Assembly (NCBI GenBank): GCA_046760155.1
Contig: JBHIDQ010000097.1
Location: 1-5,375, forward strand
Direction: 5' to 3'
DNA from: JBHIDQ01 sp046760155
GTDB lineage: Bacteria; Chloroflexota; Dehalococcoidia; Dehalococcoidales; RBG-16-60-22
DNA length: 5,375 nucleotides
This document shows, piece after piece, positions 5,373-5,375 of this stretch (position 1 is the first letter of the stretch; the number at the start of each line of letters is the position of its first letter). The position numbers and the translations under genes are program-made. The notes below the pieces were generated by a model. The model saw nothing but the letters and a program-made list of their open reading frames with translations. It searched no databases and was not told the DNA's origin.

Positions 5373-5375
5373 TTT

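Overview
The window is a compact stretch of a bacterial chromosome with six protein genes: five on the plus strand and one on the minus strand at the right end. All six belong to recognisable families. There is no mobile element, CRISPR array, RNA gene or phage gene that I can support. The lineage is an inference. The LexA wing-helix sequence, the PurF N-terminus and the GAAC-N4-GTTC type SOS box together resemble Chloroflexota of the Dehalococcoidia type more than Proteobacteria. That is recognition from memory, not a search result.

Left part (1-1422): the 3' part of a tlyA-type rRNA 2'-O-methyltransferase gene, whose start lies off the left edge. It overlaps by one base (TAATG) with a gene for a small alpha/beta-hydrolase that carries a complete catalytic triad, so the two are probably one transcription unit. 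A perfect 8-bp inverted repeat sits on the hydrolase stop codon.

Middle (1442-3709): purF, the first committed enzyme of purine synthesis, has its own good sigma-70-like promoter. It probably starts at a TTG codon at 1519, giving a very short propeptide ahead of the catalytic cysteine. It keeps the four cysteines of the 4Fe-4S class. Next comes lexA, the SOS repressor, with a strong promoter and a perfect GAAC-N4-GTTC operator placed over the predicted transcription start. This is a textbook autoregulation layout. A small hairpin overlapping the lexA -35 box may serve as a weak purF terminator.

Right part (3710-5375): a 164-bp intergenic stretch holds an imperfect 34-bp tandem duplication, each unit of which carries the same promoter-like pair of boxes. 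It leads into a short class II aldolase/adducin-family gene in which the usual catalytic Glu position is Asp. This gene converges on ilvE (branched-chain aminotransferase, minus strand), and the two stop codons are separated by a single base.

The genes are mostly housekeeping (ribosome modification, purine synthesis, DNA-damage control, branched-chain amino acids) and do not form one pathway. I did not find a previously undescribed multi-gene system. The points most worth a second look are regulatory: the tandem promoter-like duplication, the lexA operator layout, the purF start, and the aldolase active-site change.
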